The notes under the pieces: generated by a model | The model's input: only the letters and a program-made list of their open reading frames with translations | Told to the model about the DNA's origin: nothing | Database searches by the model: none | From: Kiritimatiellales bacterium | GTDB lineage: Bacteria; Verrucomicrobiota; Kiritimatiellia; Kiritimatiellales; Pontiellaceae | Direction: 5' to 3' | Assembly (NCBI GenBank): GCA_021734595.1 | Contig: JAIPIO010000089.1 | Span: forward strand, 1 to 13,146 | Length of the DNA: 13,146 nt | Made by a program: the position numbers and the translations under genes | Shown here: one piece after another, positions 7,328 to 13,146 of the stretch | How positions within the stretch are numbered: the stretch's first letter is position 1 | Layout: each line of letters starts with the position of its first letter

Positions 7328-7705
7328 GGAGAAGTGGACTCGGGTCTTAAACCATTCAGTGCTCTGTTTTAGTTATGCCGCATAGCTCCGGTTCCTGTGG
7401 TACCGCACGATATACGCTTCGACGCCCCGTTCAAGCTCCCATCCGTTTTCATACGATTGGAGGTATACGTCCTCGTACTTGAGACATCGCCAGAACCGCT
7501 CGATTATCACGTCGTCCAGCCAGCGGCCTTGGCCGTCCATGCTGATGGTGCTCGCCAGCTCTTTGAGCCGACCGGTCCATTCATCGGATGTGAACTATAA
7601 GCCCTGATCCGAGTTGAAGATCTCCGGCCTGGCGCCGGCGATCTCCACCGCCCGGTTTAGCGTCCTCAGGCAAAAGGCCGTATCCAGCGTGTTCGACAGC
7701 TCCCA
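7327..7705 (-). mobile_element. Remnant of an IS3-family insertion sequence (right part)
   Basis: About 380 bp survive: the C-terminal third of the OrfB transposase, then a short non-coding end whose last bases on the minus strand are GAGTCCACTTCTCCA, as expected for an IS3-type right end (terminal CA). The outer end abuts the truncated glycoside-hydrolase gene. The inner end stops abruptly at about 7705, next to a large palindrome. No left end or OrfA was found. The exact terminus is inferred. Confidence 0.6.
7373..7705 (-). pseudogene. IS3-family transposase OrfB, C-terminal fragment with in-frame stop
   Basis: Translation from 7705 down to the TAA at 7373 gives about 110 codons of an rve-type DDE transposase. 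Visible segments are WELSNTLDTAFCL, ARPEIFNSDQG, FTSDEWTGRLKEL, ISMDGQGRWLDDVIIERFW, CLKYEDVYL and VRYHRNRSYA. The second catalytic Asp (NSDQG) and the catalytic Glu (IIERFW) are present. The first catalytic Asp and the N-terminal half are missing. The expected Gln of the DQG-x-QFTS motif is a TAG codon, a CAG-to-TAG change. The fragment cannot make a working transposase. It appears to have no intact partner in this window. Confidence 0.85.
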
Positions 7706-7727
7706 AGTTTGGAGCTATACAAGAAGC

Positions 7728-7781
7728 TCCAAACCTTGCATCTAACTACCACGATCGTGGTAGTTAGATGCAAGGTTTGGA
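7728..7781. repeat. Perfect 54-bp palindrome with no spacer
   Basis: The two 27-nt halves are exact reverse complements, meeting at the centre CCACGA|TCGTGG. The outer arms read TCCAAACCTTGC and GCAAGGTTTGGA. A third partial arm, TTTGGAGCT at 7708-7716, can pair with AGCTCCAAA at 7725-7733, so the left half has two competing partners. It lies 23 bp from the broken edge of the IS3 remnant. Confidence 0.9.
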
Positions 7782-8028
7782 ATTGTTATGGAACCCATTC
7801 GGCTAATTCCTCTTTGATCGCCATGTGGGGGAATTCGACCGGTAACGCTGGATTGATGCCCTTATCTGCAATCCCGAAGGCTCGGGATGCAGAATACTCC
7901 AGGTATTGAAAATGCGTCGCCCATCACTTACGAAGAAATATATGCCCCATCGATATGGCTCCGCTCGTTCACACCCCCCTCAAACTGTTTAAGACAACCA
8001 TGTTACATTTTACATCTCCCCATATCAG

Positions 8029-8049
8029 GATATCGGACAGTCCGATATC
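8029..8049. promoter_or_regulatory. Inverted repeat GATATCGGAC-A-GTCCGATATC, operator-like
   Basis: This is a perfect inverted repeat with 10-bp arms and a single central A, the form expected of a dimeric regulator's site. A second site with the same half-sequence lies about 100 bp downstream. No regulator gene and no clear promoter is adjacent, so the role is open. Confidence 0.45.
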
Positions 8050-8129
8050 ATCATATTATAGGGGTAAAAAGACGTTTTCCGGCTCTTTTCTAGGCTCTTT
8101 GGTTATTAGGGAGCCATGTTTTAGGAGCG

Positions 8130-8144
8130 TCCGATATTATCGGA
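8130..8144. promoter_or_regulatory. Inverted repeat TCCGATA-T-TATCGGA, related to 8029-8049
   Basis: Seven-base perfect arms surround one T. The half-site TCCGATA is shared with the repeat at 8029-8049, but the arms are in the opposite order, so the two repeats can also pair with each other. It lies about 170 bp upstream of the first small membrane-protein gene. Confidence 0.4.
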
Positions 8145-8313
8145 TTACGCAGCAATAAGGACATGTGGCATATTGAAGATCGCCAATAACCTCAAGAATA
8201 CCATTATTTTACATACTCTTTCCGATTGACGCTTGGATATCCCCTGCCTACACTGCATATCGGTTTTAACAGTAAAAACGACTGTCGCAGATTATATGTT
8301 CGCTGGAGATAGA

Positions 8314-8658
8314 ATGAAGAAGACAGAAAAAATAGCTCTCATTGGAATAATATTGTACCTGATCTCTTGGTCACTAAACGTTTTTCGACCGCTATTCATA
8401 ATGCAATTTATCAATTCCGCGAACTCATCAAAAGTAGATGCAACCTTCTTTGCCTTACCATTGTGGATAGTCATGATCGCATTCAACGTTGCGATTGCAA
8501 TATGGCTTTTCATTATTGCCAAACGCGAAAAAACAATACCTTTGGTTTGGGCTTTATTTGGACTGATAAGTGGATTACTCGCGCCTGTTCTCTTTTATGC
8601 TGTTAGGATTTATGAAATTCTGGATAAACAGAAAAACAACAGCGAACCAATCAAGTGA
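8314..8658 (+). CDS. Small membrane protein of unknown function, three predicted TM segments
   Basis: This 114-residue hydrophobic protein has three likely membrane helices near residues 6-24, 45-68 and 77-98, a short basic stretch (KREK) between the second and third, and a polar C-terminal tail (EILDKQKNNSEPIK). I do not recognise the family. The ATG at 8314 is chosen because GGAGA lies 6 nt upstream; the frame is open further upstream to 8233 but without a better start signal. A+T content is much higher than in the flanking housekeeping genes, which suggests recent acquisition. A second small membrane-protein gene follows in the same direction after a 48-bp folded spacer. Confidence 0.75.
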   Translation: MKKTEKIALIGIILYLISWSLNVFRPLFIMQFINSANSSKVDATFFALPLWIVMIAFNVAIAIWLFIIAKREKTIPLVWALFGLISGLLAPVLFYAVRIYEILDKQKNNSEPIK

Positions 8659-8698
8659 GCTTACGGGCTACGCCCGACGCTCCTTTTAAACGTTCGGT
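8642..8698 (+). other. attC-like (integron recombination site) or terminator-like folded spacer
   Basis: The segment runs from CGAAC at 8643-8647 to GTTCG at 8692-8696, which are complementary. Nested inside are GAGC/GCTC and a tight CGGGC-TAC-GCCCG hairpin, and TCAAG follows the first core as in many attC sites. It overlaps the end of one small gene and ends 9-11 bp before the next, as cassette sites do. Against this, the outer boxes depart from the RYYYAAC/GTTRRRY consensus, and no second copy or integrase is in the window. The inner hairpin followed by CTTTT could instead be a weak intrinsic terminator. Confidence 0.35.
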
Positions 8699-8706
8699 AT
8701 AAATAA

Positions 8707-9045
8707 GTGAAATTCATACTAAAACGACAAATCAGAGAGTATCAGTCGAAGTCAGAAGACGAAAAGAGACTGATCCGCAAACAAGCAAATCGGGAAGTCA
8801 GACTGAAGTTTATCATTTCCCTGTTTATCCTCTCCTTCTTCTCATTTTTCATCATTTACATATCAGGAATGATTCATCTTCTTGAGAATAGAATAATCAA
8901 TAGGTTAACTGCATTTTCCCTCGTTGTTTTTATCTCGGCAGTTCTTGAGTGTGTGATTTCAAATCCACAAATAGAGAAAATTGCAAAAGAAAAAAACCTA
9001 ACCAGCCATCTGAGGTTGTCCGTCAACCATCAAAATGATTCCTAG
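8707..9045 (+). CDS. Small membrane protein of unknown function, two predicted TM segments
   Basis: This 112-residue protein starts with a strongly charged N-terminus (FILKRQIREYQSKSEDEKRLIRKQANREVRLK), followed by two hydrophobic helices near residues 34-56 and 68-86 and a hydrophilic tail. The family is not recognised. The GTG at 8707 is the only start before the first helix; no Shine-Dalgarno is visible, although TATAAA lies just upstream at 8698-8703. Composition is AT-rich like the preceding gene, and the pair resembles small anonymous genes carried on integron cassettes or genomic islands. No clear terminator or attC-like site follows its stop. Confidence 0.65.
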   Translation: MKFILKRQIREYQSKSEDEKRLIRKQANREVRLKFIISLFILSFFSFFIIYISGMIHLLENRIINRLTAFSLVVFISAVLECVISNPQIEKIAKEKNLTSHLRLSVNHQNDS

Positions 9046-9120
9046 GGATTGGTAAACTTGATTCCCGAGGCGGGTCATGTTTAACGTCTGGAACCTTATG
9101 CTCCCGGCTCCCAGCGTCTT
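9046..9120. other. Short convergent intergenic region with a GCTCCC repeat
   Basis: This lies between the second small membrane-protein gene and the convergent lipoprotein gene. It holds a small CCCG-AGG-CGGG hairpin (9064-9074), a half palindrome (CTGGAA) and TGCTCCCGGCTCCC at 9099-9112, identical to the start of the repeat in the mqnEC linker. Confidence 0.5.
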
Positions 9121-9615
9121 CTAACGGCAGCCACTGGGCCCACAACCGCTTGGACCGCATCCACCCGCTCCGCACGACGACCCCACCAGCGCATCGATCA
9201 GACCATCCGCCGTGAGTTCGCCATTGACAACATTCAGACCGTAGCCTTTGCGCAGGGCCAGCACGCAAGGCGTTGCAATCGATTCCTGTGCGTCTCTGTA
9301 ATCGTCGCTGTCGGCAAGCAACTCAAAGATACCTATTGCCGCGCCTTCATCTGTAAGTTGTGCGGCAGCACCTTCGATTGCGATTTGTTCATCTGCCGAC
9401 ATTTTTCCTTCGGGAGCCGACACATATACGTAGACCGCGTCTTTATCGGCCGCAACGGTATCTAGCATGGTAATGGAAGGTAAAGGTTCGCCCCACAGTT
9501 CTGCACGCTGGCGCGCAGGCATTTTGCTGGTTGCGCAACCGGAAAACAGACCCACTACAGCTATCATTGAAAAAATTCCTGTCATCCATGTCCTGATATT
9601 CCTTTTGGCATTCAT
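9121..9615 (-). CDS. Putative lipoprotein with Cys-rich C-terminal tail
   Basis: This 164-residue protein has a basic N-terminus, a hydrophobic segment and a lipobox-like LFSGC with Cys27, so it is probably exported and lipid-modified; Phe at -3 is unusual for a lipobox. The body has a pattern suggestive of a thioredoxin-like fold (AVYVYVSAPEG, a helix, IGIFELL, then ATPCVLALRKGYGLNVVNG), but no CxxC is present there, so this is tentative. The last residues form a Cys/Gly repeat, SSCGAGGCGPSGCGPSGC, with four Cys spaced by three or four residues. The ATG at 9615 is supported by AGGAG 7 nt upstream. A strong sigma70-like promoter lies about 55 bp upstream. The gene diverges from ligA. Confidence 0.75.
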   Translation of the reverse strand: MNAKRNIRTWMTGIFSMIAVVGLFSGCATSKMPARQRAELWGEPLPSITMLDTVAADKDAVYVYVSAPEGKMSADEQIAIEGAAAQLTDEGAAIGIFELLADSDDYRDAQESIATPCVLALRKGYGLNVVNGELTADGLIDALVGSSCGAGGCGPSGCGPSGCR

Positions 9616-9670
9616 CTTCGCTCTCCTTCCAGTTGCGCGTTTTCCGATTAAATCATTATAACTTTCATCA

Positions 9671-9699
9671 TGTATAATTGTGGCCAATCCGCCCGTCAA
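9671..9699 (-). promoter_or_regulatory. Sigma70-type promoter for the lipoprotein gene
   Basis: On the minus strand, TTGACG (9699-9694) and TATACA (9676-9671) are separated by 17 bp, close to the housekeeping consensus. This predicts a leader of about 50 nt containing the AGGAG site of the lipoprotein gene. Confidence 0.6.
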
Positions 9700-9728
9700 G
9701 GGCAATACACGGAAAGGTTTGTATGTTT

Positions 9729-9764
9729 TTCCAACCATTGGAAATCTATTTCCAATGGTTGGAA
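9729..9764. repeat. Two mirrored TTCCA palindromes forming one 36-bp hairpin
   Basis: TTCCAACCATTGGAAA (9729-9744) and TTTCCAATGGTTGGAA (9749-9764) are exact reverse complements separated by TCTA. Each half is itself a member of the dispersed palindrome family. The pair sits between the divergent lipoprotein and ligA genes and is followed by GCTC-rich repeat sequence to about 9800. Confidence 0.85.
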
Positions 9765-9801
9765 CCCCCTGCTCGCGGCCCCTTTGCTCCACGCTCCCTG
9801 A

Positions 9802-9831
9802 TTGACCCTTACCGACCTGATGCGCTAATCT
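9802..9831 (+). promoter_or_regulatory. Candidate ligA promoter, possibly giving a leaderless mRNA
   Basis: TTGACC (9802-9807) and TAATCT (9826-9831) are 18 bp apart. Transcription would begin about 7 nt after the -10 box, at or next to the ATG at 9839. The sequence just before that ATG (TCGGTGGC) is a poor ribosome binding site, which fits leaderless translation. Confidence 0.4.
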
Positions 9832-9838
9832 CGGTGGC

Positions 9839-11887
9839 ATGAGTGAAAAGGAACAGGCCAAGCAGCAGATCGAGGAACTCCGAGCGGAGATCGAGAAGCA
9901 CAACCGGCTCTATTACATCAACGCGACGCCGGAAATTGCCGACCGCGAATACGACCGGCTGCTCCAGTCATTGGAAGACCTTGAGAAAAAGTTTCCAGAG
10001 TTTGGAAGCCCCAGCTCCCCGACCCGGCGCGTCGGTGGCGCACCGCTCGAAGAATTCAGAAGCATAAGGCACTCCGTCCCGATGATGAGCCTTTCAAACA
10101 CCTATAGCAAAGAAGAGCTGGTCGATTTCGACGGGCGTATTAAAAAGCTGATCCCCGACAAAAAATACACCTATATCCTGGAACCGAAAATCGACGGTGT
10201 GGCGATTTCGCTGCGCTATGAAAACGGCGAACTGGTGCATGCCGTGACGCGCGGCGACGGTAAAACCGGCGATGACGTGACCTCCAACATAAAAACAATC
10301 CGTTCGGTGCCGCTGCGCCTTTCCGCTGGAGCGCCCGCCGTGCTGGAAGTGCGTGGCGAGGTGTATATGGACACGGCTGGCTTCGCCAAACTCAACGAAG
10401 CGCGCCAGGAGACCGGACAGGAACCGTTTGCCAACCCCCGCAACGCCTGCGCCGGTTCGCTCAAGCAGCTTGATCCGCGCGAGGTGGCCAAACGCCCGCT
10501 CGACGCCATCTTCTACGCCACCGGCGAACTGGATGGAATTTCCTTCGAAACCCACGAACAAATGCTCCAGTCTCTCAAAAATTACGGATTGCGTATTACG
10601 CCCACCTACTGGATCTGCAACGAGATTCAGGAAGTCCTCGGCAAGCTCGATGATCTCGAAAACATGCGGCATGAATTTTCGTTCGAGATGGACGGCGGCG
10701 TGATCAAAATCAACGAGCGCAGATTGTACGGACCGCTGGGATCCACCGCCAAAAGCCCGCGCTGGGCGGTGGCGTATAAATACGAGCCGGAGCAGGCGGA
10801 AACCACATTGAACGCCATTTCGATCCAAGTGGGCCGCACCGGCGTGCTGACCCCCGTCGCGGAGCTCGAACCGGTCCAGCTCGCCGGAACCACTGTTAAG
10901 CGCGCCACGCTGCACAACGAGGATGAAATCCGCCGCAAGGATATCAAGGTCGGCGACAAGGTGATTATTGAAAAGGCCGGCGAAATTATTCCGGCGATCG
11001 TGCGGGTGGTCACCGAAAAACGTACCGGCAAGGAAACCGATTTTGCAATGCCCACCGCCTGCCCCGTCTGCGGCAGCGCCATCGAAAAGCGCGAAGGCGA
11101 AGTGGCCCTGCGCTGCATCAATCTCCAGTGCCCGGCGCAGGTGAAAAACTGGATAGCCCACTACGCATCGCGCGGTGCCATGGATATCAACGGCCTCGGA
11201 GAATCGCTGGTTGAGCAGCTCGTCGACAACGGGTTGATCAGAACGCCTGCCGATCTGTATTCGCTGACCAAAGAGCAGGTCGCCGGACTCGACCGCATGG
11301 GCGGCAAATCCGCCGACAACCTGATCAAGGGGATTGAAGAGAGCAAGGCGCGACCGTTCGAACGGGTAATCTTCGGTCTCGGCATCCGGCAGGTCGGCAA
11401 ACGGGCCGCACAGATTTTGGCGGATGAATTTAAGAATATCGATGCCCTGATGACGGCGGATGTCCAGACCTTGGAAGAGATCCGCGACATCGGCCCCATC
11501 GTTGGAAAAACCATCGTTGCATATTTCCAGGCTTTGGAAAGCCGCACCGTGATCGACCGGTTGCGCGCGGCGGGCGTAAACTTTGAACAGGAGGAGGGCT
11601 CCATGGGAAGCGAACTGGACGGATTGACTTTTGTGCTGACAGGATCAATGGAAAGCATGTCCCGCGAAGAGGCGGGCGATAAAATCCATGCGCGCGGCGG
11701 GAAGGTGAGTTCAAGCGTGTCGAAGAACACCAGCTACCTCGTCGCGGGCGAGAGCGCGGGTTCCAAGCTGGACAAGGCCGAAGAACTGGGCATTACCATT
11801 CTGGACGAAGAACAGTTTCTCGCGCTACTTGGCTCCGATGAAAAACTTAAAGACGACAAAGCCGGCCAAATGGGGTTTGGTTTCTAA
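9839..11887 (+). CDS. ligA: NAD-dependent DNA ligase LigA
   Basis: This essential ligase seals nicks during replication and repair, using NAD+. The 682 residues match the family's usual length (about 670) and domain order: Ia domain with the YY/REYD NMN-binding motif (near 25-40), adenylation domain with nucleophile Lys117 in EPKIDG, GDGKTGDDVT, OB fold (VGRTGVLTPVAELEPV), four-Cys zinc finger (Cys408, 411, 426, 431), helix-hairpin-helix repeats (about 440-580) and a C-terminal BRCT domain (about 597-670, FVLTGSMESMSREEA). All key residues are present. Two exact and one near TTCCA palindromes lie in the gene (9962-9976, 9993-10007, 11525-11539), encoding LQSLE, FPEFG and FQALE. The start lacks a good ribosome binding site. 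A DUF386-family gene follows 27 bp later and may be co-transcribed. Confidence 0.98.
   Translation: MSEKEQAKQQIEELRAEIEKHNRLYYINATPEIADREYDRLLQSLEDLEKKFPEFGSPSSPTRRVGGAPLEEFRSIRHSVPMMSLSNTYSKEELVDFDGRIKKLIPDKKYTYILEPKIDGVAISLRYENGELVHAVTRGDGKTGDDVTSNIKTIRSVPLRLSAGAPAVLEVRGEVYMDTAGFAKLNEARQETGQEPFANPRNACAGSLKQLDPREVAKRPLDAIFYATGELDGISFETHEQMLQSLKNYGLRITPTYWICNEIQEVLGKLDDLENMRHEFSFEMDGGVIKINERRLYGPLGSTAKSPRWAVAYKYEPEQAETTLNAISIQVGRTGVLTPVAELEPVQLAGTTVKRATLHNEDEIRRKDIKVGDKVIIEKAGEIIPAIVRVVTEKRTGKETDFAMPTACPVCGSAIEKREGEVALRCINLQCPAQVKNWIAHYASRGAMDINGLGESLVEQLVDNGLIRTPADLYSLTKEQVAGLDRMGGKSADNLIKGIEESKARPFERVIFGLGIRQVGKRAAQILADEFKNIDALMTADVQTLEEIRDIGPIVGKTIVAYFQALESRTVIDRLRAAGVNFEQEEGSMGSELDGLTFVLTGSMESMSREEAGDKIHARGGKVSSSVSKNTSYLVAGESAGSKLDKAEELGITILDEEQFLALLGSDEKLKDDKAGQMGFGF
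11525..11539. repeat. TTCCA palindrome in the ligA helix-hairpin-helix region
   Basis: TTCCA-GGCTT-TGGAA is an exact member of the dispersed family, read in frame as FQALE where LigA proteins vary in sequence. The other exact ligA copy is at 9993-10007. Confidence 0.7.
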
Positions 11888-11906
11888 CCACGAATCACAC
11901 GAAATG
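11888..11906. repeat. CCACGAATCACACGAAATGG element
   Basis: This tandem CACGAAT/CACGAAA sequence lies between ligA and the next gene. It resembles the short ACACGAA-type tandem elements common between genes in several bacterial phyla, and it occupies most of the 27-bp spacer. Confidence 0.35.
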
Positions 11907-11914
11907 GGAAAACC

Positions 11915-12358
11915 ATGATATTGGATACACTGGGGAATGCGGCCAAGTATGCCGGACTGAAGGATGAATTTTCGCAGGCGTTCGGCTTTCTCGACCAATC
12001 GGGACTGGCGGAACTGCCGGACGGGAGGCACGCCGTTGACGGGGATCAGGTTTTTGCGATCGTGGCCCGCGAAAGCGGTCGAAAGGCCGAGGATGCGGAG
12101 CTGGAGGGCCACCGGAAATACATCGATATTCAATATGTGATCAGCGGCGATGAATCCATGGGCTGGGCACCGCGCGAAGGCCTGGCTACCTCCGTTGCCT
12201 ACGACGAAGAGCGGGACATCGAGTTTTTCAAGGGCAGGCCGAAAAGCATCGTCCACGTTCCGCCCGGTTTCTTCGCTGTCTTTTTCCCGGAAGACGCGCA
12301 CCTGCCGCTGATCGGCGACGGCCCGATCCACAAGGTGGTTGTCAAGGTTGTGATTTGA
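11915..12358 (+). CDS. YhcH/YjgK/YiaL (DUF386) family cupin protein
   Basis: This 147-residue protein matches the DUF386 family, including E. coli YhcH and the EbgC type. These are small cupin-like beta-barrel proteins linked to sugar metabolism such as sialic acid use and beta-galactosidase accessory function. Visible signatures are LEGHRKYIDIQYVISG (His66, Asp71, Gln73) and VPPGFFAVFFPEDAHLP (Glu126, His129), which carry the usual metal or ligand contacts. Length is typical (about 150). The ATG at 11915 has only a weak GGGA upstream. It follows ligA by 27 bp in the same direction, though a functional link with DNA ligation is not expected. Its stop is 2 bp from the stop of the convergent LamG gene. 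The sugar substrate is not predictable here. Confidence 0.9.
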   Translation: MILDTLGNAAKYAGLKDEFSQAFGFLDQSGLAELPDGRHAVDGDQVFAIVARESGRKAEDAELEGHRKYIDIQYVISGDESMGWAPREGLATSVAYDEERDIEFFKGRPKSIVHVPPGFFAVFFPEDAHLPLIGDGPIHKVVVKVVI

Positions 12359-12360
12359 CA

Positions 12361-13146
12361 CTACTGAACGGCAATGTGCAGCCTGATAAAAAACCGGAAA
12401 TCATCGCCAAAGGGCGGATCAAGTTCGATCTCGACATCCTCAAATCCACGATTGTCTAAATCGGCCACCGTGCTCACCTGATCGGGTGTCAATGTGCTCC
12501 AGGTATCCAAATCAGATGACACCTCAACGGTGTATGATAGGTTGTGGGTGCCGGTGATCCGGCGGGGATAACGGATGTGCAGGCGATCGGTCTGGATGTC
12601 GCTCTGGATGCACATGGCCTTGGCGTCCGGCATCCATGGCTGGCCGCCCAGCGCATATTCGGCTAGCAGCCTCCCGTTGTCGTTATCGTCATCGGAGCCC
12701 CAATCCACGGTGGCATTACCGAAATACCGTCGCGCCCAGGCGGCGGCGGACTGGTTGGTTGCACTGTAGACAGCAGCGATTTCTGCGTGCGACAAGGCGA
12801 GGTCGTAGATGCGAAGTTCGTCGATATCGCCCATGAAATAACGGTTCTGGTTATCGACACCAATCATGGCCGGGCCGCTGTCGATCGTCTTGACGGTTTG
12901 CGCGCTGGATGAACTGGTCGGATCGGGCGATCCGTCGACATAGATTTGTGCGTTGGTGATATCCCCTCCCGGAAAGGAGAGCGCCACATGGTGCCAGTCG
13001 CCATCGTTGACAACCGCGGTACCGATGGTGTAGCCGCTGGCCACCTCCTGCCGGATCCGGCCCGTGGCATTGAGCGTGAACGACCACTTCCCCCCCTCGC
13101 CCTTGGTACCCCAACCAGCAATCGCCCCGGCGCTGGTAGTGGTGGT
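12361..13146 (-). CDS. LamG/concanavalin A-like domain protein, C-terminal part (5' end outside window)
   Basis: The frame is open from the window edge to the TAG at 12361, giving 261 residues. The GTG at 13044 is internal, because the LamG domain continues upstream of it (AGAIAGWGTKGEGGKWSFTLNATGRI). The domain follows with DGDWHHVALSFPGG, AQIYVDGSPDP and YFMGDIDELRIYDLALSHAEIAAVY. An acidic spacer (VDWGSDDDNDNGRLLAEYALGGQPW) resembles calcium-binding linkers. The end, LSYTVEVSSDLDTWSTL, is typical of Verrucomicrobia-group secreted proteins. Such proteins usually bind glycans or are part of cell-surface polysaccharide utilisation. No PEP-CTERM anchor or sorting tail is seen at the end. N-terminal domains and signal peptide are unseen. 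Confidence 0.85.
   Translation of the reverse strand, partial: TTTTSAGAIAGWGTKGEGGKWSFTLNATGRIRQEVASGYTIGTAVVNDGDWHHVALSFPGGDITNAQIYVDGSPDPTSSSSAQTVKTIDSGPAMIGVDNQNRYFMGDIDELRIYDLALSHAEIAAVYSATNQSAAAWARRYFGNATVDWGSDDDNDNGRLLAEYALGGQPWMPDAKAMCIQSDIQTDRLHIRYPRRITGTHNLSYTVEVSSDLDTWSTLTPDQVSTVADLDNRGFEDVEIELDPPFGDDFRFFIRLHIAVQ

Larger units (their letters stand above)
7706..8313. other. Accessory region without a recognisable gene
   Basis: About 600 bp lie between the IS3 remnant and the first small membrane-protein gene. It contains the 54-bp palindrome, a hairpin at 7865-7893 (TCTGCAATCCCGA / TCGGGATGCAGA, 4-nt loop, one bulged A), and two related TCCGATA inverted repeats. A 46-codon minus-strand open stretch (7786-7923) includes ADKGINPALPVEFPHMAIKEELAEW, which I do not recognise; it may be a gene remnant. 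Several small plus-strand frames have no family resemblance. From about 8000 on, the sequence is clearly richer in A+T than the flanking genes. Confidence 0.6.

Noticed and set aside
7397..7600. Plus-strand open frame of 67 codons
   Set aside because: It lies opposite the IS3 transposase fragment, whose minus-strand translation has clear transposase motifs.
8079..8122. GGCTCTTT repeats as the end of an ISL3-type insertion sequence
   Set aside because: Only a short resemblance to such ends; no matching partner end and no transposase nearby.
9046..9112. Second attC-like site after the second small membrane gene
   Set aside because: AACGTC and a small hairpin are present, but no complementary outer boxes could be found at the expected spacing.
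9616..9903. N-terminal extension of the lipoprotein gene to 9903
   Set aside because: It would run through the palindrome repeat and overlap the ligA start. The ATG at 9615 has a good ribosome binding site and gives a proper lipoprotein signal peptide.
10094..11161. Long minus-strand open frame opposite ligA
   Set aside because: It is antisense to all the conserved LigA motifs, with no ribosome binding site or recognisable domain. High G+C content favours such shadows.

Overview
The window looks like a piece of a Gram-negative chromosome from the Planctomycetes-Verrucomicrobia-Chlamydiae group. A Kiritimatiellae- or Verrucomicrobia-type organism fits best. This is inferred from a Prc-type periplasmic protease, a LamG protein ending in a Verrucomicrobia-style 'YTVEVSSDLDTW' segment, an agarase-like glycoside hydrolase fragment, the futalosine menaquinone pathway, and several families of short dispersed repeats. 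No rRNA, tRNA or CRISPR was seen.

Layout. (1) 1-1916 (+): a tail-specific protease whose homology runs past its first usable start codon to an in-frame TAG at 6-8. (2) 1913-6248 (-): an MscS-family channel preceded by a tight three-gene group. Its first gene encodes a single 712-residue protein joining two radical SAM enzymes of menaquinone synthesis (MqnE-like, then MqnC-like). A DUF2237 gene and a zinc-ribbon/methyltransferase gene follow. (3) 6371-7705 (-): a glycoside-hydrolase-like gene that has lost its 5' end at the terminus of a decayed IS3-family element. (4) 7706-9120: an AT-rich, gene-poor accessory stretch. It holds a perfect 54-bp palindrome, two related TCCGATA inverted repeats, and two small membrane-protein genes separated by an attC-like folded spacer. 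(5) 9121-12358: a Cys-rich lipoprotein (-) diverging from ligA (+), with a DUF386/YhcH-family gene after ligA. (6) 12361-13146 (-): the C-terminal part of a secreted LamG-domain protein that runs off the window.

The main unexplained signal is a dispersed palindrome, TTCCA-N5-TGGAA, usually written TTCCAATGGTTGGAA. There are nine exact copies and several near copies, where about 0.01 would be expected by chance. It lies both between genes and inside genes. In the methyltransferase all copies share one reading frame and encode F/V-Q-x-L-E. A second repeat family, built on GCTCCC/GGGAGC, lies between genes elsewhere but forms the linker of the MqnE-MqnC fusion. The fusion may therefore have arisen by reading through an intergenic repeat. 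No complete multi-gene defence or secretion system is visible.
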